The translations under genes were made by a program, and so were the position numbers. 64,000 nucleotides of DNA. Source: Ictalurus punctatus. Its lineage: Eukaryota > Chordata > Actinopteri > Siluriformes > Ictaluridae. Below, piece by piece: positions 1-11,330 of the stretch. The notes under the pieces are model-generated. The model was not told the origin of the DNA and ran no database searches. It saw only the letters and a list, made by a program, of their open reading frames with translations. The stretch covers positions 26,292,047 through 26,356,046 of the forward strand of contig NC_071284.1 of the NCBI RefSeq assembly GCF_001660625.3. The letters are read 5' to 3'. Positions within the stretch are counted from its first letter, which is position 1, and each line of letters starts with the position of its first letter.

Positions 1-580
1 AGCAGCCAAATTTTAATTAATTGTGAGTTTATGGAGAGAGGTTTTACTCTTGGACATAAGGATTATATTCAGACCAGCAAGATAAAATGCACGTGTAAAT
101 GCGTAAATTTAAAACAGGTTTAAATCTGATTGCTCAAACCTACATCCATCTTGTTAAGCCATATTTGAGAACCAATATTCTTCCTAATGCATTAAATGAA
201 TCATGAATGCTCATGGCTCATGACTGCATTGAGGAAATTGAAAATAGCATGTAATATAATAATTTTTGGTCCACCAACCTCAGGGTTTACAGCTGATACC
301 ATCAAGAGAATACAAACAAATGAAATAATAAGTATGTTAAGTTTAGCAACCTGTACAGCATCTGTGTTCTACTAGCAAAATATGACACCACTCATAATAG
401 GAGCTACTGTATGTTGAAGGTTTTCTGTTAGGAAAATGCTGTTGCAAGCTACTTGTGGAAGAACATTTCATAACATGGGTTATGATGTGTCCTTTTCCGC
501 TTTTGCAGACTAATCTGAAGGCTGTGATAATACAAGCAAAGTTAACGAATAATAATAATTTAAAAAGAATTCAGGGCTCT
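1..580. other. AT-rich, nothing recognised
   Basis: No ORF of note and no repeat recognised. Base composition is typical of AT-rich teleost intergenic DNA. Confidence 0.5.
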
Positions 581-684
581 GTCCCAAACGGCATTCTGCA
601 CACTAAATAGAAAACCTAAATAGGATTCACACTACTGGTGTACTTAGATACTACTTAGTAAGTGGTTGTAAGTGGTTTGAGACA
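581..684. mobile_element. Short MITE, GTCCCAAAC family, decayed copy
   Basis: The ends are imperfect inverted repeats: GTCCCAAACGGC at the left, and GTGGTTTGAGAC at the right, whose reverse complement is GTCTCAAACCAC. The inside has the ACTAAATAG / CTACTTAGT pattern. A better preserved relative lies at 16708-16795. The element is non-coding. Confidence 0.6.
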
Positions 685-1786
685 CTGTCCAAACTAGATA
701 CTTTTTACACAAGTTTTATCAGAATAAAAACTTGATTATACATATCAGTGTGACTGTCACAGTTACTAAGTACTTGGGGTTGGGTTTATGACTGTACCTC
801 CTCTCAGGTGTAATGATGTATCTGAGCTGGAATATGATGTATGTGTTTGAAAATTCCTGCCAGTTTGAATCTGGCAGCTCTGACTGTGAATTAAAAATTG
901 ATATATATTTATATAATGTGGACATTGTTGAATCAACACCCACGAATTATATAATTTGTTATGTCCAGTTAATGAGCACCCAGTATTAGTGAACATATTT
1001 TTGTGTTAATTCAGCACTGTAAGAGTTAACCTAAGGCATTTGGATGTTCATGAAGACCATGTGTTCAGTCATGTGATGTAACTTCCACTTCTACAGTTCT
1101 TGCAGTGTTTAGTTCTATTTTTGCAAGCTGTTACTCTGCCCCATGCTTTGCCACTGTACAACAACATGTGCGTAAATCTTCAGTGAGGTGGAATGATATG
1201 AAAAATGTTAGAAAATAATAAACATCTAATCCAATATAATGACTACTATTTAAAGTGGACTTATTATAGTAAAAAATGAAAGGGACACATTTTTTCTCGT
1301 AACCCAGATGTACTGGATCAGTCTAGACATGTTTAGTGTCTGAAGTTTTTTTTATTTAGTTTGGCACATTAGCTATAATCTAACATATCTAACAAGAAAG
1401 AGAAACTTGGCATTGTGCAGACTGCATGTCTAAGCTGCCACACTGTCACACACATATTGCCAGAAGACATAGTTTGACTCAGTAAAGCATTTGTACATAA
1501 ACTGTTTTATAAAATATCAGGAAAAACGGCATACAAATCAAAACGGACCCTTGTAAAAGAAAAGTGATACACGCATATCACATACATAAGTGCTATTGAT
1601 ACTGTAACTAAAGAAACAATTGAGTACATTTGTTATGTTTCAATATAAGATAATTATACCTGAATGCATTTAATAATAATACTTAATAATAAAAAAAAAC
1701 ATACCTAAGTACACACTTAAATAGAAACGGCTTAGAGACAATTAAACAATAAATTTCTCTACCTACACACACAGACACACACACAC
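685..1786. other. AT-rich, nothing recognised
   Basis: No convincing ORF. The stretch ends in a short (CA)n run (about 1768-1790) that abuts the next transposon. Confidence 0.45.
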
Positions 1787-2360
1787 ACACATCCACTTTA
1801 ATAGGAACACCTGTACACCTGCTCATTTATGCAGTTATCTAATCAGGTAATCATGTGGTGGCAGCAGCACAATGCATAAAATCATGCAGATATGGGTCAA
1901 GAGCTTCAGTTAATGTTCACATCAAACATCAGAATGGGGGGAAAAAAAGATGTCTGTGTCTTTAATTGTGGCATGCTTTTTTTGCCCCTGTACAGCCAAA
2001 TAGGCTGTACAATGGGTTTGAGTATTTTCACACACAACATTGTCTAGAGTTTACACAAAATGGTGTGAAAAACAAAAAAACAAAAAACATGTGTGCAAAG
2101 GATCTGCAGGCTGAAACACCTTGTTGATGAGAGAGATAAGAGGAGAATAACCAAACTGGTCTGAGCTAACAGGAAGTCTACAGTAACTCAAATAATTACT
2201 CTTTACAAGAGTTTACACTCTTTACAGTTTCAGTGAGTCTGTGCCCATGATAGCATCAGATTCTTGTTCTTGGCTGACAGGAGTGGAACCTGATGTGGTC
2301 TTCTGCTTGTAGCCCATCCACCTCAATGTTTCATGTGTTGTGCATTCTGAGATGTCTGTG
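1787..2360 (+). mobile_element. Tc1/mariner-like element, 5' half plus an inverted internal piece
   Basis: The left terminus (CCACTTTAATAGGAACACCT) and the following 400 bases match a widespread fish Tc1-like element whose transposase N-terminus has a helix-turn-helix. On the + strand the match runs to about 2215 (GTAACTCAAATAATTACTCTTTAC). The next part, about 2222-2355, reads as the same transposase in the opposite direction; its reverse complement starts CATCTCAGAATGCACAACAC, which should follow directly. The DDE core and right end are absent. The reading frame is broken throughout. Confidence 0.75.
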
Positions 2361-2934
2361 TTTACAGCACAGCTCAGTCACATGTTCCATTAGATTGACA
2401 ATGATTAATGTTCTGTGTGCTCGTAGTCATTCTGCTGCAGCTGCATGCAGATGTTTTGTTGATTTGGTGTGTCTTGCAGGTTCGTGAACAGTGACAGTGT
2501 TGATATCTGGAGCAGCTGTTTGCTTTTAAATCTGTGATAACACACTCCAGTGAAAGTCTCTGTGTTTGCTTGAAGGACTTTGTTGGATTAGCAATACTGC
2601 AATTTATAGTCACATCAATTGCCTAATCTTTATCTCTGTTTATCTTATCATGATATTGTATTTAAAATATTAGATAATTGTTATAATTATACATGATCCT
2701 GATTTTAAATTGGGCCCTTATAATTAATGTGAGCTTAGAAGAAATGCTAGCTGCCTGTAGGGAGCCTTCTCCAGAATGGAATTCAGATGTAGTAACAATT
2801 TTATATTATTTACAGTCCCTTCACTCACATGCATCCTGTTAAATTGATTGTTTAAACAATAAATAGCTCTGAAAATCTACTCTTGATTTCAGCCTTCAGT
2901 TTCAAAAGTGAAGACTGCATTTGTTGTTAAAAGG
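2361..2934. other. No feature recognised
   Basis: Sequence between two Tc1 fragments. Two overlapping short open frames at 2293-2613 on opposite strands have no recognisable domain and one overlaps the transposon. Confidence 0.4.
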
Positions 2935-3205
2935 ATAAGCTAACATGAGGATCAGAGAGCTGTCTGTAGGAGAAAGGCAAACTATTTCGAAGCTGAGAAA
3001 AGAGGGGAAATCTATCAGAGGCATGGCACAAACATTGGGCATAACCAATACAAAAATTTAGAATGTTCTGAAAAAGAAAGAAATCACTGGTGTACTGAGC
3101 AACAGACACTGAATGGGTTGGCCAAGAGAAACAACAACAGCTGATGACAAAAACATTGTTATAGCCAAAAACAACAGTCAGGGACATCACCAACAACCTC
3201 CACAG
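2935..3205 (+). pseudogene. Tc1-like transposase, N-terminal fragment (left of a solo LTR)
   Basis: The + strand reads ELSVGERQTISKLRKEGKSI and then ITNTKI-stop-NVLKKKEITGVLSNRH, the paired helix-turn-helix N-terminus of a fish Tc1-like transposase. It has in-frame stops and is broken at 3205 by a solo LTR. The continuation is at 3648-3865. Confidence 0.75.
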
Positions 3206-3491
3206 TGTCACAAACCCCAAATCGGCACGGAAGCAGGAGCGGGCGGCAGGTGTAGAGCGTGGTATCGGGAAGTTCAAGAAACGTAGTTGTAAGACAAGCA
3301 AAGGTCAAGCGATCGGATGAACAACACAAACGGGATCAGGCAGAGAGCGTAGTCGAAACCGGAAACAAGGATCGAGGATCACGAGAAGACAAACTAATTA
3401 GAACGGCTTGGTAACGCAGAGAAACGAGTTGACCGAATGTATACTTCGCATTGACTCTAGGTGAATGACATCCCTAAGTACTAGCGGTGAG

Positions 3492-3536
<45 letters not shown>

Positions 3537-3647
3537 TTGGTGCCAGGTGTGTCTGATCAGAACTCCGGGGATGGTGAGCGCATGCGTGCATGAGAAGTGA
3601 GTGTTGTATCTTGGGAAATTGAGTTCTGATCTGACTGAGATGTGACA
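3206..3647 (-). mobile_element. Solo LTR (about 442 bp) with 5-bp target duplication
   Basis: The insert begins TGTCACA and ends TGTGACA, a perfect 7-base terminal inverted repeat with TG...CA ends. It is flanked by the direct repeat CACAG (3201-3205 and 3648-3652). This is the expected signature of an LTR retrotransposon reduced to one LTR by recombination. Orientation is a weak inference. It contains a (GT)20 microsatellite at 3496-3535. There is no coding sequence. Confidence 0.75.
3496..3535. repeat. (TG)n microsatellite
   Basis: About 20 uninterrupted TG units, lying inside the solo LTR. Confidence 0.95.
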
Positions 3648-3865
3648 CACAGGTCAGGGGTGAAGGTATCACAATCCACATAATCAACAATCATCAGCAG
3701 TAAGAATCAGAAAGCCAGGTTAGAATTTGCAAAGAAATACAGAGATGAGCCACAAAAGTTCTGAAACCTAGATTAACCTCTACCAAAGTGATGGAAAGGC
3801 CAAAGTATGGAGAAAGAATATGTCTGCTCATAATCCAACACAGAGAATCTCATCTGTGAAATCCT
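3648..3865 (+). pseudogene. Tc1-like transposase fragment, continuation after the solo LTR
   Basis: After the CACAG duplication the transposase resumes as VKVSQST, then RKPG/RLEFAKKYRDEPQKF in shifting frames, then a GKAKVW-like segment. Together with 2935-3205 it is one degraded Tc1 copy. The catalytic D and E motifs are not readable. Confidence 0.65.
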
Positions 3866-4408
3866 GAAGATTCATTCAGATTTAGTTTCATTGCAGCTAG
3901 TTGTTTGCAGTGGGATAAAAACTTCATGTATCACTTATAAAATGTGTTCCACTTTATAATCTGTACAGTTTGTAATATTAACTGTGAAAAAAACAGTGAG
4001 TCTCTCTTTTGGTATTGCTCATATCTTAGGAATTAGGGTAATCTCTTTCAGACTTAATGCTAACAGTAGGTGTCTTTGGTTTGTTTTCAGTGTGACTTCC
4101 TTCACAGCCAGCAGAGCACTCTTTAAAAAAAATTACAGACTGCTCTTTCAAAATCAGTGACAAAATGGACATTTTGGCCTTATTTACAATTTCCTGTTTA
4201 TTAATGATGACATTAAATACCATATAACATTGTAGTGGCAGTGCAAGGGTTCAGTGACTGCTAGAATATTGTTTAAAGTGGACCACTGTAAAGGTTAAAG
4301 TCTTAACCTTCTGTAATTTAACAAAACAATGTATAAATACATTTTCTCTGAAATATTGACCTCAATAATCCTAATTTTTCCCCCTGTTTTAATAATGTTT
4401 CCAAAGGA

Positions 4409-4722
4409 GGTGGTACCTCACAGCTATCTCACAGCTCCAGTGTCCCTGGTTCAATCCTGAGCTTGGGTAACTTCCATGTGTGAGTTTTGTATGTTCACTC
4501 TGTGTGTCACATGGGTTTCCTGTGGGTTCTATGGTTTCCTCTCTCCTACAAAAAACATGCCAGTAGATGGACTGGTTATAATAAACAGCCCTTAGGTGTG
4601 AATAAATGTCTGTGTTTACTTATATGTATGTGTGCATACGTCTGCATGGTCTGCATGTCGATGGACTGCCATCCTATCCAGGATGTATTTCCACCTCATA
4701 CCCAGTGTTCCCAAGAGGCAGT
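4409..4722 (+). repeat. DANA/V-SINE-type SINE, subfamily 1, degraded
   Basis: A tRNA-like head (GGTGGTACCTCACAGC, with a B-box-like CTGGTTCAATCC) is followed by the V-SINE core (TATGTTCACTCTGTG, TGGGTTTCCTGTGGGTTCT) and the GATGGACTGCCATCCTATCC tail region. The 3' end is lost at about 4722, where another repeat-like sequence begins. Confidence 0.75.
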
Positions 4723-5092
4723 TGTACAGGATTTCGCTATTGTAGCGGCCAAAAATGCTTGATTTTGCTGAGGGTTTTTTTTGTGCTTTTTTTGCGGATA
4801 ACTACTCGACCTGACGAAATTGCAATTGCACTAAATTGTTTGCACGCTCTTTTGCAGTGATGTTTGTTGGTAAATGAGACTGTACTCAAGTTCGATGCAC
4901 ATGACTCGAAGAGGGCTTTGGCTGAATGCACATTGTGAGGACATCACATGACGTGTCTTGGCCCAAATCTGCGAAGAATCTGTGGTAATTTTGAAAAATT
5001 GCAAACTGCTTTGAATATTGCGGAGTTTCCTTGAAATGCGTTAATTTCTTCGATCGCAAAAGCACAAAATCCAGGAGGGACCCTAAGATAGG
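4723..5092. mobile_element. Possible non-autonomous DNA transposon
   Basis: The segment starts near CAGGATTTCGCTATTG and ends at ATCCAGGAGGGACC. Its ends show limited inverted similarity (GGATTTCGC versus GGATTTTGTGC). It resembles a dispersed fish repeat as remembered, and it begins exactly where the SINE is truncated. No terminal duplication was found. Confidence 0.35.
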
Positions 5093-8000
5093 ATCCACCG
5101 TGACCATGACCATGATAAAACTGTTACTAAATATGAAGTGAAAGGAGCATTTTATGCATTCAGTATGTCATTGCTTGTAAAGAGGAGAGTTGTTTATCAG
5201 TCTGGCTGTCACAGATCTTTACTGTGTACCGTTTTCCAGACTTCATGAGTGTGGGCAGTGAGTGAGTAGACATGCTCACCCAAACATGCTTTGACCTGAA
5301 AGAGGAAAGCACTGCTTTGATGCTCTTTCCCACTCCAATACCGTGACTCACACACATCTGTTTTTATAGCATTGTAGCTTGTCAGCCAAAAACCACAGAC
5401 ACTGTTCAGTACACACACTGTACTTGGAACAAATAAATGCCCAAAGTGGCCAGCTTAAGTTTGTAGTGTTTGAGAATTTAAGGTTGCCTTCTCAGTTGAA
5501 TGCCACAATATTTACACTAATACATTGAACTGACAAACACATAAGATGACCAAAACAAAAAAAAAAAAAAAAAAAACCCACAAGAATGTTGCGAATTAAT
5601 AGATAGTACATAGCCAAAAATGAGCATCCATATATTACTTAAATTTAAATAAGTTGCTCTGTAAGTGATCACAAGTGTGGGGGAAAAAAACCCCAGAACT
5701 ATTACTTAGGGTTTCGGATCCACCAAAATGTCCCTAAGAGAAAGAAAGAACACAGCAAGTGAGCACACATAATGATTATTATTGTTAGTTATACTCACAT
5801 ACCACACCATGTTTTTGTAGTAGATATTTTCATTAATGCAAGGCACATCAATTACAGGATCCCTATTATGAGCTTGTTGTGTCGCTGAGAAGATTCATAA
5901 ATCCAACACTATATTGTGATCTGATAGGAATAAAACAGGAAATTCGTCACATAGTAAACAAATACTACAGTGGACAAACACACACACACAATCGCTGATT
6001 GACAAAGTACAAGGAGGCACAATCCCTCCCACAAGCTTCAAATCCATGCATGCTCGCAACACGAGTCTTATTTTTTCGGTAACATGCAAACCATAACATT
6101 TAACTTAATGTGCTAGCATACGAGCAAAAAAACCCTATAACCTACAGTGTGAATGCTTTAGTGTTTAGCATATTATGAAATGCGTCAGCACTGCTTTTTT
6201 CTTTAATCTGTTTACTGTAATGAATGGTACTGCATAATATGAAATACATTTTACTGTACTGTGCAAATTGTCGGAATGATGAAACTCCGGACCGAAATGA
6301 AAATGTCTTCAATTCACACCACATGGTACTGGAAATTCCCTCTGGTGCCAAAACTGCACGTGCTATATTCACTCGTATGCACAGAGAGGACCTCAAACAA
6401 AACCAACTTATTTTTTTCTAACTTACTTTAATTCATTCACGTAGCTTGGTTCAAAACATATATGCATAAAAAACAATTAATATATATATTTTTTATTAAA
6501 GTCAAAAACAAAATTGAAATTAATTAAATGAACAAAGTATAATAATGTTGAATTTAATTAGGGCCAAAATCTTTTTTTTTTCCAGTATGGTAAGCAACAT
6601 GGTTGGAAAAGTGGCATGAGTCGTGAGACATTAGACTAATAAGAAAAACCAATACAACACCCTCCATTCTCACTATAACTATTTTGCAATTAACATGATG
6701 ATAATCATGAATCTGGTTTTGAGTCAAATAAGTATGAATAAATACATTTATTAAGCATTTATAACATGTGAGTTAAAAAATGGCTCATTATTTGGCAGTT
6801 ATTTCATTAGCGTCACCTTTTTTATTCATGCAGTTATAACCAAATGCCTATCAATGATTTATAATGTACTTGTAAATGAACACCTTTATAAATGCTTTAC
6901 AAAGGGAACCTTAATGTAAAGTGTTACCCAAATTTGAAACTCTGTATAGTTTGTGATTTTGTTTGTGTCTGTGTCTGTTTTGTACTACTGTGTTGCCTTT
7001 GGGAATTATTTTGAAGTTCCTGCTGCAGTGACATTTTGCATTCTGTTGTTGGACAGACTAATAATAATAAAAAAACAAACATTTAGCTGGAAATTGTTTA
7101 TCTTTGATAGCCAATATTTGGTATAGGATCCTGAATAAATCAAGATGTGACTTCCTTTGAATTTCTTTTCATCTCTTGAGCTAATATTATCATGCTGAAA
7201 AGATCTCACAGAATGATCAAGTTTAAACCCTAGTTACATTTACATGGAGAATAATATCTGTTAACCTGTCTGACTCATTTTTGAGTCATTATGCATGTTG
7301 AGGCTTTCCAGCTGCAAGACAATGGCCCTGTGGGGAAATAAAGTTTGTGTTAATTAATTTCAAGAGTGAATTCTGAAGAAGAATGATTTATTCTTTCTAT
7401 ATCTTCTTTCTCAACTGTACAAATGTAACGGTAATTTACATGTAATGGGAAGCAGCCACTGGTGAAACCTTGACAGTGGAGTTTAAAAAGTTGAAAAAAG
7501 AAAATATATAATTTAAGACTAAAAATATAAGAGATGAAGAGAACACTCAACTAACACAATGCACCAACATTAGCTCTTTGTAACACTTTCCCAACACACA
7601 CACTCTTGTCAGAGTGATCTTATGGAAATATTGACATTTTGATTTCTATTATATATAATATCCCTGTACGCAGAAATTTTCAACAGGTTTCATTATGAAA
7701 TAAGCTCAGATGTGGTTTATAGTTCAACTGCATCTGCAAAACAGTTTAGTAAGTTAAGGTGACCTCTCTCTGACTGAAGGAAGCTTTGCTTTCCATATTA
7801 CGGATACATAATGAATGCATAATGAACGATTGTCTTCCACTGAAGATTGCTGCGGAGTCCTGCAACCCTGTATTCCTCTTGCTCATGTTCCTGTTCACCC
7901 CCTCTGACTCTACTAATTCAATTACACATCTCTAGCAGTTAGCTTCAAGAACCCTGTGATGGCTACTTTTTCAGTGTCCTCTTCATCTGCACTGCTCTCA

Positions 8001-9324
8001 GCTAAACTGTCATCGCTCTTATCTGTAACTGAAACAGCCAATGTTTTCCATCTTTCATAAAAATTTATTGACATTACCAAAAATGCATAATAAATTAGTC
8101 CACTCTGTTCAATGGAGCCTAAATTATTCTATCGTGTAGTTCATGCATATTCCATCATAGGGTATTGTCATGCATACACAAAATATAATTTTTAATGTAT
8201 TTGAAGGCCAATTTTTTTAATTATTACATATTAAAGGCATTTAATTTATTCAAAACAACAAAAATATTATTTAAAATGGACTTGGATATATTCAAATACT
8301 TCAAAATATGCTAATTATATTGTGCTTCGAAACCACGTGTTACAGAAGCTACAGTAGCAGTCCTTGTGCATGTTGCCTTGGTAACCAAAAGGTTTACTCA
8401 CATGGCAGAAAATAAAGGCAGGATTGGATAAAAGATTCATGTGCCATTATAAAAGTGAAATGCATTTGGTGGGATGTTTTTAAATTCTAAAACTACAATT
8501 TTTTTCTTTGCATCATTTATAAATGATGTGGCTCAATAGAAGGTTAAATTAACACCCTCATATTGCATTATTGTTTCCAGTGTTCTACAGTTAATTCAGA
8601 GTGACATATATAGAGGACATGTGACATAATCTGTAAGCAAATTTTTCTGTTAAGGAATGTTTATTCAACATTTACAGAGAGTCTCCAGTGTCAGCACTGG
8701 TAAACCTTTGAGGATTATGTTATGGGAAAGTCTTCAAGTCAGAGGGCTTTTCACTTTGTAGTTTCTCTATAAAACATGAGATTCTTCTTTTTTGTCTTAT
8801 AATAAAGAGAGAGAGAGAAAGAAAGAGAGCTGGGAAGAATGGGAATGACTATTTATAGTTGCTATATTAGTGAAAGCAGGAGCTAACTTGTTTCAGGGAC
8901 ATTAGGTAGACAACATTAAATGTAACTTTAATCAGACAAAAAGTATGACATATTATTTAATAAATACAAACTGTTGGGAAATTGTTGTAGTACAAGAGGA
9001 ATAAAACATTTTGGGGTGTGCTGTTACAAAAAAAATAATTTTATGACTTAAGGGTGGGAATGGCTTTCCACATTACACCACCCTATTTTCCTGTGGTAGC
9101 ATGCCCTAAAGCATTTTATTCCTTACTTCAGAACTTGTGCTTTTAGCCAGTGTATGCAGATAATCTAGCACTTTGCCTATTTAGAAGCTTGCTATTTATC
9201 TGCTGACTAATGAACTAATAAACCTGGAGGTTGGATGAGATAGGGCTCTACATAAAACACAGCTAAAACGAGACACAGAGCAGATGGAAGCTATACTCAT
9301 ATGAGCTCTATCTATATGTTAAAA
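5093..9324. other. AT-rich intergenic DNA, nothing recognised
   Basis: Only short ORFs without recognisable domains occur. There is an A-run at about 5556-5576 and a short GA tract at about 8806-8830. No repeat family was recognised with confidence. Confidence 0.4.
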
Positions 9325-9897
9325 TAACACAGCTAGCTTTATGCTTTATTTCATTACACAGTCACATGAAGCACCACCATTAAGAAAACAGCAACCGTGA
9401 TATGTTGATAGAAGAGATTATTATGAGTTTTAGAATTTGGGACTTTTCTTACAATAGCCAACATTCTGGTAGACATGAATTCATGCGTTTAGGACAGAGC
9501 CAAAGAGGCTTTTTAACTCAGACAGTTATTTTACTGCACTGACTCCACTGAGATATTTATTACACAGGGAAACTATTACTTATGATTTTATTCTAACCAC
9601 AAGAGCTGAGCAGAAGGGATTTAGGGAAAAGTGCAGAAATCAACTTGTAGCATCTTGCTAATTATTGAAAATATGATTGCAGCTGCTAAGTAAGCAATAT
9701 ATTAATTCATGGGGTAGTGTGTTACCATCCCGAAGTTGATTATTTTCCTATAACAACACATCCTAAAGTGTTTTATAATTCCTCTTTTATAATTCATTTA
9801 GCATTAGTCTTAGATTATGTCTAAGTCCCTGTGAATGAGCTGAAATGGGTGTTCAAAGAGTAGTAGTTGAAATGTTGGTTGAGTCAATTAATATGTA
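9325..9897. repeat. Left flank of a duplicated block (copy 1)
   Basis: From CAGCTAGCTTTATGC onward this sequence is nearly identical to 23620-24183, and both copies run into a Tc1 element at the same junction (GTTGAGTCAATTAATATG). It is not recognised as a known transposon, so the pair looks like a segmental duplication. Confidence 0.8.
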
Positions 9898-11224
9898 CAG
9901 TCATGTGGATAAAAAAGTACACCCCATGGAAATTGTTGGCTTTTTTGACATATTTGGACAAGCAAACATTTGATCATCTTTGAAACCATGCCTATTAATA
10001 AAGGTGATACCCTCTATCAAATGACACATAAAATTGACATTTTGTAGTAATTTTCACCATTTAAATTAAGACAAAAAACCAGATCAGTTACATGGAAAAG
10101 TAAGTACACCCCTACATTTATCACACCTTCAAATACATAAAATTAGAATCAGGTGTTCAAGACTGGGTGCCAGTGATTAGAACCTGCTTAGGGAGTGCAG
10201 GTGGAGTCTGTCTTATTTATACCCCTGGCAAGGGATTTAAAAAGATCTCCAAATTATTTGAAATACATCATTCCATTGTAAGGAAAATCATTGGTGTCAA
10301 AGTGCATGCTTCTGCAATCAGAAAGAGATTGCACAAATTTGACCAGAACATTTTTTTTTTATATAAAAAAGCCTTTGCAAGACCACAGTTTGCCAATGAG
10401 CATATAGGCAAAGACCAGGCCTTTTGGAATAATGTGCTCTGGACAGACGAATCAAAGATAGAGTTGTTTGGCCACAGTAACAGCAGACATGTTTGCTGCA
10501 GACCAAAGACAGCTTTTCAGGAGAAGCACCTCATACCAACTGTGAAGCACAGTGGTGGAAATGTTGTGGTTTGGAGATGCTTCATTGCCTCAGGGACTGG
10601 ACAGCTTATATTCATTGATTCAACTATGAATACTGCATCATATCAAAGAGTGCTTGAAGATAACATGAGGCCATCTCTCCACAAGTTGAAGCTGAACTGA
10701 AAGTGGACCTTTCAACAAGATAATGATCCTAAGCACACTAGCAAATCCACTAAGGAATGGCCCAAAAAGAAGAAATTTAGGGTTACGGAATGGTCTAGTC
10801 AAAGCCCGGATTTGAATCCCATTGAAATGTTGGGATTTGAAACGGGCAGTACATGCAAGAAAACCCTCAAACATCTTGGAACTGAAAGAATATTCCATGG
10901 AAGAGTGGTCAAATATTCCAGCAATCCTGATGGACAATTATGCAAAATGCATACAAGAAGTTATTTCTGCTAAAGGGGGAAATACTAGCTTCTGAGGCCA
11001 AGTGTATACTTACTTTATTCCACAGAAGAATATCACATCTATTTATATTTCTGTTGAATAAATGGTTTAAAAGGCTATTTTCCATTGTGGTTTTATTCGA
11101 GTAAATAAACTTTATTAGTAGGCACTATTTCAAAGATGATTCAATGTTTGCTTGTTCAAATATGTAAAAAAAAAAAAAAAAATCCATCGATTTTATGGGG
11201 TGTACTTATTTTTTCACATGACTG
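9898..11224 (+). mobile_element. Tc1/mariner element, family A (copy 1), full length but dead
   Basis: The terminal inverted repeats start CAGTCATGTG and end CACATGACTG, flanked by TA on each side (9896-9897, 11225-11226). The length of 1327 bp is short for Tc1 (about 1.3-1.6 kb). The inside is transposase on the + strand. The inner end has a long A run at 11167-11182. Confidence 0.88.
10195..10996 (+). pseudogene. Tc1 transposase pseudogene (family A)
   Basis: Readable parts: KGFKKISKLFEIHHSIVRKII (helix-turn-helix region), then a deletion that joins directly to ASAIRKRLHKF, WTDESKIELFG (first catalytic Asp) and the VKHSGGNVVVW block. A TGA replaces a Gln codon in LNQKWTFQQ at about 10697; then come QQDNDPKHTSKSTKEW (second Asp) and SPDLNPIEML (Glu of DD34E). 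A frameshift follows PIEML. The large internal deletion, the stop and the frameshift show it is inactive. Confidence 0.82.
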
Positions 11225-11330
11225 TATAACACCAACATTGGTTTCTGTGAATGTTGCATGTACATGTGTGTAATTTAGTTGCGTGTTCTTGTAAGCATTA
11301 TTTTTGAGATGTCGGTATGGCTTTGGTTAT

